Assembly: GCA_017642935.1 (NCBI GenBank)
Contig: JAEPOK010000002.1
Coordinates: 62,001-126,000 of the forward strand
Length of the DNA: 64,000 nucleotides
Origin: Hyphomicrobiales bacterium
GTDB lineage: Bacteria > Pseudomonadota > Alphaproteobacteria > Rhizobiales > MH13
Direction of reading: 5' to 3'
In this document: positions 18,291 to 27,877 of the stretch, piece by piece
Layout: the number at the start of each line of letters is the position of its first letter
Numbering within the stretch: position 1 is the first letter of the stretch
Notes under the pieces: generated by a model
What the model saw: the letters and a program-made list of their open reading frames with translations, nothing else
Told to the model about the DNA's origin: nothing
Database searches by the model: none
Translations under genes and position numbers: made by a program

Positions 18291-18761
18291 CTAGGCGGCG
18301 TCTGATTGCGCGCCGCCGGTCAATACCGCGTAGATGCCCGTGGCATGATCTGTGGATCGGATCTTCTCGGCCAGAACTTCATCGCGCAGTACGCGGGCAA
18401 TGCGTGCCAAGGCCTTCAGATGATCGGCGCCAGAACCTTCTGGCGCTAAGAGCACGAAGAGCAGATCAACCGGCTGGTCGTCGAGCGCCTCAAAGTCGAG
18501 CGGGTTGTGGGCGCGGGCGAACAGGCCAACTACACCGTCCAGCCCGGGCAGTTTGCCATGTGGGATCGCCACACCATGCCCAACGCCTGTCGAGCCAAGC
18601 CGTTCGCGTTCCAACAGCGTGGTGAAGATGTCGCGCTCGGCAAGACCGGTCAGCGATGCGGCTTTGGCCGACAGCATCTGAAGGGCCTGTTTCTTCGACG
18701 TTGCTTTGAGCGAGGCGATCACACCGTCCGGCGCGACCAGATCGCTTAAGTCCATACCCAT
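18291..18761 (-). CDS. ptsN: nitrogen-regulatory PTS IIA protein
   Basis: EIIA-Ntr, a cytoplasmic phosphoacceptor of the nitrogen phosphotransferase system that modulates potassium uptake, sigma-54-linked and stringent responses. 156 residues from MGMDLSDLVAPDGVIASL, chosen because GGAG lies five bases before this ATG (18759-18761). The phospho-histidine is in GVGHGVAIPHGKLPGL, and the GLFARAHNPLDFEALDDQPVDLLFVLLAPE block is the family core. It follows rpoN and hpf on the same strand, the classic order. Confidence 0.92.
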   Translation of the reverse strand: MGMDLSDLVAPDGVIASLKATSKKQALQMLSAKAASLTGLAERDIFTTLLERERLGSTGVGHGVAIPHGKLPGLDGVVGLFARAHNPLDFEALDDQPVDLLFVLLAPEGSGADHLKALARIARVLRDEVLAEKIRSTDHATGIYAVLTGGAQSDAA

Positions 18762-18854
18762 AATGGCTCCATCCGCGCCGCACCAAGCGATCGGGTGATC
18801 GCAGTTCAAGGTGACGAGGCGCGTGAGAAAAACGTTTCAGGGCGTCGCGTTACC

Positions 18855-19421
18855 CTACGCGGCGGGATCAATCCAGCCTATATTTCCATCATTGCGCCGG
18901 TAGACGACGTTGATTTGGCCAGTCGCGGCGTTCTTGAACATGACCAAGGGCGCGCCGGAAAAATCAAGATCAAGCACTGCGCTGGCGACCGTCAGCGTCT
19001 TCACTTCGGTCTCTGTTTCCGCAACGACTGTCGGGGCAAAGTCCTCCGAAGGCTCCTCGTCTTCATCAGGGCTGGCGAAGGTCACGTAGCTCGCTGCCGC
19101 CATCGCGGCGCGTTCTGATTTGTCCTGATGATGATCTTTTAGGCGGCGCTTGTAACGACGCAAACGTTTTTCCAATCGGGCCGAGGCTTGGTCAGCGCTT
19201 TGGTGTGGATCGACCGACAGACCGGTCGATTGCATGATCGCGCCCGAATCAAGGTGGATGGAACAATCGGTGCGAAAACCCGAGCCCTCGCGCTCCATGG
19301 TGACATGGCCTGAGTAACCGCCGGAGAAGTACTTTGCCACGGCGTCGGAGAGCTTGTCTTCCACATGCCCGCGCAGGGCGGTGCCGATATCCATGTTTTT
19401 CCCGGTGATTCGCAGGCTCAT
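18855..19421 (-). CDS. hpf: ribosome hibernation-promoting factor, long form
   Basis: Long HPF/YfiA-type protein, 188 residues, that dimerises and silences 70S ribosomes in stationary phase. The N-terminal domain begins MSLRITGKNMDIGTALRGHVEDKL; the C-terminal dimerisation domain (VVAETETEVKTLTVASAVLD, then SGAPLVMFKNAATGQINVVYRRNDGNIGWIDP) marks the long form. I choose ATG 19419-19421 because GGAGG precedes it by six bases; the in-frame ATG two codons earlier abuts GGAGG. Sits between rpoN and ptsN. Confidence 0.94.
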   Translation of the reverse strand: MSLRITGKNMDIGTALRGHVEDKLSDAVAKYFSGGYSGHVTMEREGSGFRTDCSIHLDSGAIMQSTGLSVDPHQSADQASARLEKRLRRYKRRLKDHHQDKSERAAMAAASYVTFASPDEDEEPSEDFAPTVVAETETEVKTLTVASAVLDLDFSGAPLVMFKNAATGQINVVYRRNDGNIGWIDPAA

Positions 19422-19583
19422 GGCCATCCTCCTTCTTCGAAAAACGCGCAATCAGCGCATTTTGCCGTGGGTTCTTGGAAAAGCAGGCTGACACGCGGTG
19501 CGCCCTTCGCCAAGCCCCCATAAGGTGTGTTGCCAGCGCACCCATCCACCAGTGATGGGTTGGCCATGATCGGCAATCGAGCG

Positions 19584-21089
19584 TTAGGCCGGCATGGCGG
19601 CGCGTTTTTCCCGGCGGCGCTGAACGGACGATGATATGCGCATCGACTCGCGATATTTCGCCACGGTGCGACGGGCGATATCAACGCCATCATCTTTCAG
19701 CGCTCTGACCAACTGATCATCGGAAAGCACCTTTTTGGGGTCTTCAGCGTCGATCAGTTTTTTGATCCGTTGACGCACGGCCTCAGCAGCATGCGCATCG
19801 CCTCCATCGGCGGACTGGATGGCGGCGGTGAAGAAGTATTTCAGCTCGAAAACGCCGCGCGGCGTGGCGATGTATTTGTTGGACGTCACCCGGCTGACGG
19901 TCGACTCGTGCATCTCAATCGCTTCGGCAACCTGACGCAGTGTCAGCGGCTTCAAATGATCGACGCCGCGCGCGAAAAAGCCATCCTGCTGACGCACAAT
20001 CTCTTTGCCAACCTTGACCATGGTGCGGGCGCGTTGGTCCAAGCTTTTCACCAACCAGCTTGCCGATTGAAGCTGCTCAGACAGATAGCTCTTTTCGTCA
20101 ACCGAGAGCGTCGCCCGGTCGATCTGCGCATAGTAGGTGCGGTTGACCAGGACCCTCGGCATGGTCTCCGGATTGAGTTCCACGCCCCAAGTGCCGCCTT
20201 GCTCTTCGCGCACAAAGATGTCCGGAATGACGGTCTCAACTGGGCTGCTGGAAAAGCCACGGCCTGGCTTGGGATCAAGGGCGCGAAGTTCCGACAGCAT
20301 CTCGGTGATGTCGTCGACATCGACGCCGCATTTGCGCCTCAGGCCGGCGAAATCGCGTTTTGCCGCCAGCTCCAAATGGTCGAGCAGTGCCTTCATGGCG
20401 GGGTCGAAACGGTTCTTCTCGAGCAATTGCAGCGCCAAGCATTCGGCCAATGAGCGCGCGCCGACGCCCACCGGATCAAAGCCCTGAATGACGCCAAGCA
20501 CCGCCTCGACCATTTGGACGCTCGCGCCAAGCCGCTCTGCGACCTCGTCAGGCGTTGCCTGCAGATAGCCGTTTTCGTCAATGGCATCGATCAGCATGCG
20601 GGCAATCAGGCGTTCCTCGGGCGCGGTGATCGCCATGGTCATTTGTTCACTCAGATGCTCATGCAAAGACGTCTCGCGCGTGACAAATGCGTCGATGTCG
20701 GGACGATCTTCCAGCGCCGCCCCATTGCCACCCGGAAGGGCGAGACTTGGCGTCAGCGGACCGACAGGCGCGTCTTCGGGAAAGACATTGTCAGCGGCAG
20801 TATCGAGATTGTCGGCAACCGTCTGGGCACTGGTTTCCAACTGATCGGACGTCCAATCGGGGCGCTCATCGTCCCGAGCCAAGTCAGGGCCATCGTCGCT
20901 TGGAATTGGATCTTGGACGTCCTCGCTGGCGTCATCGCGTTCCAACAAGGGGTTCTGCACAAGTTCGCGCTCAACAAATGCCGAAAGCTCCAGCGAAGAA
21001 AGCTGAAGCAGCTTGATCGCCTGCATCAACTGCGGCGTGATCTGCAGCGATTGGCTTTGGCGCAGGACGAGTTTCGGCGACATACCCAT
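19584..21089 (-). CDS. rpoN: RNA polymerase sigma-54 factor
   Basis: Alternative sigma factor for nitrogen-related and other enhancer-dependent promoters, 501 residues from MGMSPKLVLRQSQSLQITPQ. Residues 1-50 are the Gln/Leu-rich activator-interacting region (LMQAIKLLQLSSLELSAFVE), followed by an acidic region, the core-binding domain, the HTH LTLRQVAEAIEMHESTVSRV and the RpoN box ARRTVAKYRE near the C terminus. There is no clear ribosome-binding site before 21089; an ATG two codons later is the alternative start. Lies downstream of lptB, with an 88-base gap. Confidence 0.96.
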   Translation of the reverse strand: MGMSPKLVLRQSQSLQITPQLMQAIKLLQLSSLELSAFVERELVQNPLLERDDASEDVQDPIPSDDGPDLARDDERPDWTSDQLETSAQTVADNLDTAADNVFPEDAPVGPLTPSLALPGGNGAALEDRPDIDAFVTRETSLHEHLSEQMTMAITAPEERLIARMLIDAIDENGYLQATPDEVAERLGASVQMVEAVLGVIQGFDPVGVGARSLAECLALQLLEKNRFDPAMKALLDHLELAAKRDFAGLRRKCGVDVDDITEMLSELRALDPKPGRGFSSSPVETVIPDIFVREEQGGTWGVELNPETMPRVLVNRTYYAQIDRATLSVDEKSYLSEQLQSASWLVKSLDQRARTMVKVGKEIVRQQDGFFARGVDHLKPLTLRQVAEAIEMHESTVSRVTSNKYIATPRGVFELKYFFTAAIQSADGGDAHAAEAVRQRIKKLIDAEDPKKVLSDDQLVRALKDDGVDIARRTVAKYRESMRISSSVQRRREKRAAMPA

Positions 21090-21177
21090 GCGCCGATGTA
21101 AACTGCTTCGCCATGGGCAAGCAAGCCTCATGCCAAGCAGGAGTTAGGAGAGGTTGACAGGCCTTAAATGTTGCCGG

Positions 21178-22176
21178 TTAAAGCGAGAAACTTTCGCCCA
21201 AATAGAGCCGGCGGGCTTCCGCGTTGGAGACGATCGCATCCGGTGTGCCTTCGGTGAGCACCGTGCCAGAATGGATGATCGTCGCACGGTCGATCAGGCT
21301 GAGCGTTTCGCGCACATTGTGATCTGTGATCAAAACACCGATGCCGCGCGTCGTCAGATGACGGACCAAGGCACGAATGTCGTTGACGGCGATCGGATCG
21401 ACGCCGGCAAAGGGCTCGTCTAGCAAAATGAAGGCCGGGCGGGACGCTAGCGCCCGTGCGATCTCACAGCGTCGGCGCTCACCACCCGACAAGGCGATGG
21501 ACGGCGTATTCCGCAGTGCTTTGATCTGAAATTCATCAAGCAGGGATTCCAGATCGGCCTGGCGCTTGTCGGCGTCCGCCTCAACCAGTTCGAGCACGGC
21601 CATGATGTTCTCTTCGACCGTCATGCCGCGGAAGATCGAGGCTTCCTGTGGCAGATAGCCAATGCCCAGGCGCGCCCGCTGATACATGGGCAGCTTGGTG
21701 ATCTCATTTCCATCAAGATGGATCTGCCCCGCATCGGGCAGAACCAGACCGGTGATCATATAGAAGATCGTCGTCTTGCCGGCACCGTTCGGTCCAAGCA
21801 GACCAACGGCTTCGCCGCGCTTGACGGTCAGCCCGGCGTCACGCACCACAACGCGGCCCTTGTAAGCCTTTCTCAGGCCCTGAACGACCAAGGCATCGCC
21901 AATAACCGGGTGTTCGTAGACTTCGTAGGGCTCAAACGGCAAGGCATCCTCGTCGACCAAATCGGTCCCGTTCTTGCCCCCATTGGTACGTCCGTTGGCA
22001 CTTCTATCGGCCACGGGATTGGCTGTTTGCCCAATCAGTCTGTCAAAGTCATGGCTGAGCCGGTCAAGCGGATCGCGTGGACGCAAAATTCCCCAGCGTA
22101 CAAGCATCGCCGACGGGTCGGAAAACCCATCGAGCGTGCGCCCGAGTTTGGCAAGAGACTGATTGACCAAACGCAT
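21178..22176 (-). CDS. lptB: LPS export ATPase LptB with a long N-terminal extension
   Basis: ATPase of the LptB2FGC lipopolysaccharide extractor on the inner-membrane face. 332 residues from MRLVNQSLAKLGRTLDG (ATG 22174-22176, eight bases after lptA). The ABC domain starts near residue 90 (DALVVQGLRKAYKGRVVV) with Walker A GPNGAGKTT, signature IALSGGERRRCEIARAL and Walker B FILLDEPFAGVDPI. The first 88 or so residues, Asn/Gly/Asp rich in part, are extra compared with the roughly 240-residue E. coli enzyme. No alternative start near the ABC domain is evident. Part of the rnd-lptC-lptA-lptB run. Confidence 0.92.
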   Translation of the reverse strand: MRLVNQSLAKLGRTLDGFSDPSAMLVRWGILRPRDPLDRLSHDFDRLIGQTANPVADRSANGRTNGGKNGTDLVDEDALPFEPYEVYEHPVIGDALVVQGLRKAYKGRVVVRDAGLTVKRGEAVGLLGPNGAGKTTIFYMITGLVLPDAGQIHLDGNEITKLPMYQRARLGIGYLPQEASIFRGMTVEENIMAVLELVEADADKRQADLESLLDEFQIKALRNTPSIALSGGERRRCEIARALASRPAFILLDEPFAGVDPIAVNDIRALVRHLTTRGIGVLITDHNVRETLSLIDRATIIHSGTVLTEGTPDAIVSNAEARRLYLGESFSL

Positions 22177-22183
22177 GGTGCGC

Positions 22184-22732
22184 CTATTGCCCCCCACCCG
22201 GCGAAAACACACCGGTGACGCGCCGTGAGCCGGAGTCCAAGCGGCTTTCCCGCGTCGTCAAATCGACCACCAATTCCTGCCCGCGCACCAAGTTCTCGCC
22301 TTGCTGCAGAACAACGCTTCCCGTCAGCGTGATGATCTCCGTGACAAAATCGAAACGCGCTTGATCGCCAGATGCGTACTGGTCTTCGGAGCGGATTTCG
22401 ACAGCGCCTATCGCTTCGAGCAGACGCAGGCCTTGGTTGCTGGTCGGCCCAATCGCGCCATCTTCGCCAGACTGGTAATGCACGCGCAATTCGCGTGTCC
22501 GCAGAGTCGCCGTGCCCTGAACAACTTCAACGTTGCCGCGGAAGATTGCTACGTTTTGCGCGTCGAGCACTTCAAGATTGTCGGCCTCGATCTCGATGGG
22601 ATCGTCGGATTCCTGGGAAAAGCCGCTCAAGCCGTCGGCGAGCGTTTGCGCATGGGCCAGGTTGGCGCCCAGTGCAATCGCAGCGAAAGCCATCAAGGCC
22701 AACCAAACTAAGCCAGCGATGCGCATACTCAC
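22184..22732 (-). CDS. lptA: LptA periplasmic LPS-bridge protein
   Basis: Periplasmic OstA-like beta-jellyroll protein, 182 residues, that carries lipopolysaccharide between LptC and the outer membrane. The signal peptide MSMRIAGLVWLALMAFAAIA ends around AHA; the body has DDPIEIEADNLEVLDAQNVAIFRGNVEVVQGTATLRTRELRVHY, characteristic of the OstA domain. Its ATG overlaps the lptC stop by 4 bases. Confidence 0.93.
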   Translation of the reverse strand: MSMRIAGLVWLALMAFAAIALGANLAHAQTLADGLSGFSQESDDPIEIEADNLEVLDAQNVAIFRGNVEVVQGTATLRTRELRVHYQSGEDGAIGPTSNQGLRLLEAIGAVEIRSEDQYASGDQARFDFVTEIITLTGSVVLQQGENLVRGQELVVDLTTRESRLDSGSRRVTGVFSPGGGQ

Positions 22733-23415
22733 GTCCCGTCCTGCGCCCCATCCGACGCACCGTCTTGCGCCGGTGTGAACACCATACGCACGCCATCGGT
22801 AAACAGGAGCCGTTCACCGCCGTCAAATCCTTGAACGCCGCCAGCATCGAGTGTGACTTCATTGTTGGCGATCCGCACCGGCTCTTGTGAGCGCAATGTG
22901 CCGTTTTCAAGATTGACTTCACTGACGCCCAAAAAGGCCTGGCCACCGGAGGAAAGGCGCAATTCCACGCCGCCTTCTTCAAACACCATAAGCTGCGTTT
23001 CGCTATCAAACCGTGCCTGAGGCGCGACGATGAAGGCTTGCTCATCGTCATCAAGGGTCATCTCGCCTTCGAGCTGGCGCATCGTGATCACCGGGTTCAC
23101 CGATAGCGATTGAAACGCCTCGGCGGCGCGCAACTCATAAGGTCGGCCGTCATCATCCTCGCCGCGAAGCACCGGCGCGTCCATCGCGATGCCTTCATCA
23201 GTTACCGTCACATCGGTGATTGTAAGCTCTGGAATGGTCGCCGTGGAGTACCACCAGCCAGCAAGCACCACGACCACACTGACCACGCCGGCGGCAGGCA
23301 CAAGTAGGCGCAAAGCGCGCACTCTGGCTGAGTGGCGCCGCGCGGCGGTGAAAGCATCGGCCCGGTTTTCGGGCGCGGTGACGCGTTCACGAGTGGGCGA
23401 AGATATCGCTGTCAC
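22729..23415 (-). CDS. lptC: LPS export protein LptC
   Basis: Bitopic inner-membrane partner of LptB2FG, about 228 residues. A single membrane helix (LLVPAAGVVSVVVVLAGWWY) follows a basic N terminus, then a periplasmic OstA-like domain (FDSETQLMVFEEGGVELRLS). The best start is a GTG at 23413-23415 behind GGGG-type bases, 28 bases inside the upstream rnd gene; a further in-frame start exists at 23481. The start is uncertain; the identity is supported by position and domain form. Confidence 0.87.
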   Translation of the reverse strand: MTAISSPTRERVTAPENRADAFTAARRHSARVRALRLLVPAAGVVSVVVVLAGWWYSTATIPELTITDVTVTDEGIAMDAPVLRGEDDDGRPYELRAAEAFQSLSVNPVITMRQLEGEMTLDDDEQAFIVAPQARFDSETQLMVFEEGGVELRLSSGGQAFLGVSEVNLENGTLRSQEPVRIANNEVTLDAGGVQGFDGGERLLFTDGVRMVFTPAQDGASDGAQDGT

Positions 23416-24004
23416 CCCACCCCAACAGATCGAGTTTGGCGCGTGTCGGAAGGTAGGCGAACGATGCTTCGGCAAGCGCACGGCGCTCTTCCCGGTCGAG
23501 CAACTCGTCGAGTTTGGCCTTCAGCGCGTGCAGATGCAGCACATCGGAGGCTGCATAGGCTTGCTGGGCCTCGGTCAAGGTCTCCGCACCCCAGTCGCTT
23601 GATTGCTGTTGTTTGGACATGTCCACGCCCAAAAGCTCCTTGGAAATCGACTTCAGACCATGCTGATCGGTGTAGGTCCGGGTCAGTCGAGAGGCGATCT
23701 TGGTGCAGAAAACGGGCGTTGTCATGACGCCGAACGATTGAAACAGCAGCGCCACATCAAAGCGGGCGTAGTGGAAGATCTTGGTGCGCGCCGGATCGGC
23801 CAGCAGTGCCTCAAGATTGGGTGCCGATGTCTGGCCCTTGGCGATCTGAACCACGTCAGCGGACCCATCGCCGGGCGAAAGCTGCACCACACAGAGGCGA
23901 TCGCGATGCGGATGCAGCCCCATCGCTTCGGTGTCGATGGCGATCTGGTGGCCATAGGCGTCCAGCGAGGGCAAATCGCCCTTGTGCAGTCGAATGCTTG
24001 TCAT
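23387..24004 (-). CDS. rnd: short ribonuclease D-type 3'-5' exonuclease
   Basis: DEDD-family exonuclease domain protein, 205 residues from MTSIRLHKGDLPSLDAY. The metal residues are in IAIDTEAMGLHP (ExoI), FHYARFDVALL (ExoII) and YAASDVLHLHAL (ExoIII Y-x3-D). It has no HRDC domain, unlike E. coli RNase D (about 375 aa), but short forms of this size upstream of lptC are usual in alphaproteobacteria. It probably trims tRNA or other RNA 3' ends. A longer start at 24043 is possible; I prefer 24004 for its match to the family N terminus. Confidence 0.87.
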   Translation of the reverse strand: MTSIRLHKGDLPSLDAYGHQIAIDTEAMGLHPHRDRLCVVQLSPGDGSADVVQIAKGQTSAPNLEALLADPARTKIFHYARFDVALLFQSFGVMTTPVFCTKIASRLTRTYTDQHGLKSISKELLGVDMSKQQQSSDWGAETLTEAQQAYAASDVLHLHALKAKLDELLDREERRALAEASFAYLPTRAKLDLLGWGDSDIFAHS

Positions 24005-24141
24005 GAAATCGGCCCGGAAATTGGTGTGCGTGCCGGTGTGCATAGCAAGCCGGAGTTAACGGGTCCAATACGCGCAATGCCGCGTGCTCCCTTGATGCTC
24101 GGTTTGGCAGGCAACTGTCTTCAGAGGAAGTGGGATAGCAA

Positions 24142-24216
<75 letters not shown>

Positions 24217-24389
24217 ATTTATCAAGGCGCGCGTGATGCCACAGCCCATACGGGCGTGCAAGGGGGCCGGTCAAGACACTTTCGCATCCGACTACGGGCT
24301 GTATCAGGGTTGCATTGGGCAAGCGATCTTGGCGAGGACTTCGGGCGTCCCTATACCTTGATGCCAAACCAACAGAACGGTTGGACGCG

Positions 24390-24578
24390 ATGAAGGATAC
24401 ATCCCAAAAGCCAGCGAACGCCTCGGGCGAGTCCAAAGACGACGATGACCCGCGAGCGGCGGCGCTACGCGCCAATCTGGCCAAGCGCAAACAGCAGGCG
24501 GGCGCCCGGCGCGGTGGCAAGGCGGTCGGCAAAAAAGAGCCCTCGGTGTTTGATCGGTTGAAAGACGGGCAAAGCTAA
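24390..24578 (+). CDS. small hydrophilic protein upstream of murA
   Basis: 62-residue charged protein starting MKDTSQKPANASGESKDDDD and continuing RAAALRANLAKRKQQAGARRGG. No membrane segment or known motif. A small Ala/Arg/Lys-rich protein with an RAAALRANLxKRK-like core just before murA is, to my memory, common in alphaproteobacteria, which supports it as real. The longer reading from 24315 lacks a credible start context. Function unknown; the basic helix could bind nucleic acid, but that is a guess. Confidence 0.65.
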   Translation: MKDTSQKPANASGESKDDDDPRAAALRANLAKRKQQAGARRGGKAVGKKEPSVFDRLKDGQS

Positions 24579-24693
24579 ACGCCCCAGCCATTTACTCTCG
24601 TTCCGGTCAGTCCGCCTTGTTGATGCCCGGTTTCTTGTGTCTTGCCCCGATTGGCCGTAAACGAGCGGCTTGCTTGTTAAAAGAGAGCTCACC

Positions 24694-25983
24694 ATGGACA
24701 AGATCCGCATCGTCGGCGGCAACACGCTGAACGGCACCATCCCGATCTCCGGCGCAAAGAACGCCACATTGCCGTTGATGATCGCGAGCCTGGCCACAGC
24801 CGAAACCCTGACGCTGCACAATGTCCCGAATTTGCAAGATGTGGTGACGCTGTCGCGCATTCTCGGCAATCATGGCGTGGACTATGCCGTGGCCGGTCGT
24901 CGCCCTGGCGCCAAGCGGGCCTTCGGGTCGACGGTGAACCTCACCGCCAAAGAAATTGTCGATACGACGGCGCCTTATGATCTGGTGCGCCGGATGCGGG
25001 CGAGCTTCTGGGTGATCGGACCGGTCTTAGCCCGCATGGGCGAGGCGCGTGTGTCACTGCCTGGCGGTTGTGCCATAGGCACACGTCCCGTTGATTTCTT
25101 CCTCGACGCGTTGTCCTCGCTCGGCGCTGACATCGAGATCGAGCAGGGTTATGCCATCGCCGAAGCCCGCAAGGGGCTCATCGGCAACCGCATCGCCTTT
25201 CCAAGAGTCTCTGTCGGCGCCACCCATGTGGCTATGATGGCGGCGGCGCTGGCCAAAGGCGAAAGCGTGATTGAAAACGCCGCCCGCGAGCCCGAAGTCG
25301 TCGATGTCGCAACCTGCCTCAACGCCATGGGCGCCAAAATCGAAGGCGCCGGAACCTCGACCATCCACATACAGGGCGTTGATGTGCTGCACGGCGCGGA
25401 ACATTCGGTGGTGCCCGACCGCATCGAAACGGGCACCTACGCCATGGCCGTGGCGATAACCGGCGGCAAGGTGACGCTCACTGGCACGCGCGCGGAACAT
25501 CTGGGCGCAGCGCTCGACACACTGGAAGAGGCCGGCGTTTCGATAACCCGCGAGAAAGATAGTCTGACCATTTCACGCAATGGCAATGGCATCATGCCGG
25601 TCGACGTGACGACAGAGCCTTTTCCTGGCTTTCCGACCGATCTACAGGCGCAACTGATGGCGCTGATGACCATGGCGCAGGGCACGTCGACGATCAAAGA
25701 AACGATCTTTGAAAACCGTTTCATGCATGTGGCCGAACTGGCGCGGCTTGGCGCCAATATTCGCCTGGATGGCCAAAACGCCTATGTCGAAGGCCAACCG
25801 TTTTTGACCGGTGCTGAGGTGATGGCGACCGATTTGCGTGCATCGGTCTCGCTGGTGATCGCCGGGCTTGCGGCCCAAGGTGAAACCACAGTCGGCCGCG
25901 TCTATCATTTGGATCGGGGCTTCGACAATTTGGAAGAAAAGCTTTCCGCCTGCGGCGCAGAGATCGAACGTTTGGCGGCCTAA
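24694..25983 (+). CDS. murA: UDP-N-acetylglucosamine 1-carboxyvinyltransferase
   Basis: First committed enzyme of peptidoglycan synthesis; transfers enolpyruvate from PEP to UDP-GlcNAc in the cytoplasm. 429 residues from [20 protein letters not shown] (ATG 24694 with AGAGAG upstream). Features: [12 protein letters not shown] near residue 20, the catalytic Cys in [13 protein letters not shown] near 126, and [13 protein letters not shown] and [17 protein letters not shown] near the C-terminal side. The Cys form implies fosfomycin sensitivity in principle. First gene of a tightly packed run to yacG. Confidence 0.97.
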   Translation: MDKIRIVGGNTLNGTIPISGAKNATLPLMIASLATAETLTLHNVPNLQDVVTLSRILGNHGVDYAVAGRRPGAKRAFGSTVNLTAKEIVDTTAPYDLVRRMRASFWVIGPVLARMGEARVSLPGGCAIGTRPVDFFLDALSSLGADIEIEQGYAIAEARKGLIGNRIAFPRVSVGATHVAMMAAALAKGESVIENAAREPEVVDVATCLNAMGAKIEGAGTSTIHIQGVDVLHGAEHSVVPDRIETGTYAMAVAITGGKVTLTGTRAEHLGAALDTLEEAGVSITREKDSLTISRNGNGIMPVDVTTEPFPGFPTDLQAQLMALMTMAQGTSTIKETIFENRFMHVAELARLGANIRLDGQNAYVEGQPFLTGAEVMATDLRASVSLVIAGLAAQGETTVGRVYHLDRGFDNLEEKLSACGAEIERLAA

Positions 25984-25989
25984 CCACCG

Positions 25990-26457
25990 ATGACTGACAC
26001 CCCCCAGCTTCTGAAGCTTACCGCCTTCGACAACGAGGATTTGGCAGTTGTTTCAGCCGCCATGCAGGACGCGATCGTGAAGACCGGCGAAATGACGTAT
26101 CTGCCAGGCGAGAAGCGTTTCGCGATGGTCGCCAACCGGTTCGCCTGGGAGGTGAATGCGGAGCGCGACAAGCCACCCTATGAACGCCGGCGCACTGGCT
26201 TACAGGTGACGCGGAGCTTGAAGGCAGAGCTGGCGGGCCTTGATCTCAGCCGTCCCGATGACGTGCTGGAGCTGCTTTCCATCGCCTTTGAAGCATCCGA
26301 TGATCCGGCAGGCACGGTCACGTTTGCCTTTGCTGGCGGCGCCACGGTGCGACTTCATGTTGAGTGTTTGGAGCTTGCCATGGCTGATCTTGGCGGTGCA
26401 TGGACGACAGACGCTCTGCCGCAGCATCCCGATAGCGACGCTTTGGCCGACGCTTAG
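25990..26457 (+). CDS. DUF2948 family protein
   Basis: 155-residue cytoplasmic protein of unknown function that accompanies murA and hisD in Hyphomicrobiales. It starts six bases after murA. Recognisable family text: LKLTAFDNEDLAVVSAAMQDA, FAMVANRFAWEVNAE and the late VRLHVECLELAMADLGGAW. No catalytic motif is apparent. The family call comes from this pattern and the gene order. Confidence 0.85.
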   Translation: MTDTPQLLKLTAFDNEDLAVVSAAMQDAIVKTGEMTYLPGEKRFAMVANRFAWEVNAERDKPPYERRRTGLQVTRSLKAELAGLDLSRPDDVLELLSIAFEASDDPAGTVTFAFAGGATVRLHVECLELAMADLGGAWTTDALPQHPDSDALADA

Positions 26458-26512
26458 GATCCGGCCTCCAGGCCAGAACCCTACCTGACCACTTGATTTG
26501 TGAGACTGCCTC

Positions 26513-27808
26513 ATGGCCCAGCGCCTCGACACGCGCGATGACACGTTCGAATCCGACTTTGCTGCCCTTCTTGGTGCCAAGCGCGAAGAAGCGGCCGATG
26601 TGCGCGAAGCGGTTGATACAATTCTCGCCGATGTGCGCGCGCGCGGCGACGAGGCTGTTTGCGCGCTGACCGAGCAGTTTGATCGTCTTGCCCTCACGCC
26701 CGACACAATAAGGGTGAGCGAGGATGAGTTGGAAGCCGCTGCCGACGATGTGGCCGTCGATGTGCGCGCGGCGCTTGATCTGGCGGCGCAGCGTATCGAA
26801 GCGCACCACACACGGCAAATGCCGAAAGATGACAGTTACACGGATTCACTTGGCGTTTCGCTGGCCTCGCGTTGGACGCCAATCGATGCCGTCGGGCTAT
26901 ACGTGCCAGGCGGCACGGCGAGCTACCCATCCTCGGTGCTGATGAATGCCATCCCCGCCAAGGTGGCCGGTGTCGAACGCGTCGTCATGGTCGTGCCAAT
27001 GCCAGACGGCGAAACCAACCCGGCGGTGCTTGCCGCAGCCAAACGCGCCGGCGTTGATGAAGTCTATCGGATCGGTGGCGCGCAGGCGATTGCCGCACTC
27101 GCCTATGGCACCGACACCATCGCCCCGGTGGCCAAGATTGTCGGGCCCGGCAACGCTTATGTAGCTGCCGCCAAACGCGCGGTGTTCGGCACGGTCGGCA
27201 TCGATATGATCGCCGGCCCTTCAGAAGTGCTGGTGATCGCCGATGAAACCGCCAACCCGCAATGGGTGGCCGCGGATCTGTTGGCACAGGCCGAACATGA
27301 TGAAGCGGCACAATCGATCGTCATCACGCTTGACGATGATCTTGGTGATGCGATTGCTTTGGCCGTCAGCGCGCAGGTCGTCGAGCTGCCACGGCGGCCC
27401 ATTGCGAGCGTCAGCTGGCGTGACTATGGCGCCATCATTCGTGCCGATGACCGCGAGGAAGCGGTCGCGCTGGCCAATCGAATCGCCGCTGAACATTTGG
27501 AACTTGCGGTCGATGACCCTGAGGGCATGATGGACGGCATCCGCCACGCCGGTGCCATCTTCCTTGGCCACCACACGCCCGAAGCTATTGGCGATTATGT
27601 CGGTGGCTCCAACCATGTGTTGCCAACTGCGCGGTCAGCCCGGTTCTCCTCCGGCCTTTCGGTGATGGATTTCATCAAGCGCACCTCAGTGCTCTCCTGC
27701 ACACCCGACGCGCTGGCCAAACTCGGTCCGGCGGCACAAACTCTGGCGCGGACGGAGGGGTTGACGGCGCATGCCCGTTCCGTTGCCATACGCTCCAACC
27801 AGGCCTAA
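26513..27808 (+). CDS. hisD: histidinol dehydrogenase
   Basis: Last two oxidations of histidine synthesis, L-histidinol to L-histidine with NAD and zinc; cytoplasmic. 431 residues. Signature IGGAQAIAALAYGTDTIAPVAKIVGPGN and DMIAGPSEVLVIAD near residues 180-240; zinc/catalytic ligands in LLAQAEHDEAAQ, AEHLEL and GSNHVLPT. Sits in the murA cluster, away from other his genes, as is usual in this order. No obvious strong ribosome-binding site before ATG 26513. Confidence 0.97.
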   Translation: MAQRLDTRDDTFESDFAALLGAKREEAADVREAVDTILADVRARGDEAVCALTEQFDRLALTPDTIRVSEDELEAAADDVAVDVRAALDLAAQRIEAHHTRQMPKDDSYTDSLGVSLASRWTPIDAVGLYVPGGTASYPSSVLMNAIPAKVAGVERVVMVVPMPDGETNPAVLAAAKRAGVDEVYRIGGAQAIAALAYGTDTIAPVAKIVGPGNAYVAAAKRAVFGTVGIDMIAGPSEVLVIADETANPQWVAADLLAQAEHDEAAQSIVITLDDDLGDAIALAVSAQVVELPRRPIASVSWRDYGAIIRADDREEAVALANRIAAEHLELAVDDPEGMMDGIRHAGAIFLGHHTPEAIGDYVGGSNHVLPTARSARFSSGLSVMDFIKRTSVLSCTPDALAKLGPAAQTLARTEGLTAHARSVAIRSNQA

Positions 27809-27877
27809 GTCCGGCGAGCGAGCACCATCCTCGGCCGATCATCAATGACTGCGCACAAAGGCCGTTAAGAGGACGTC

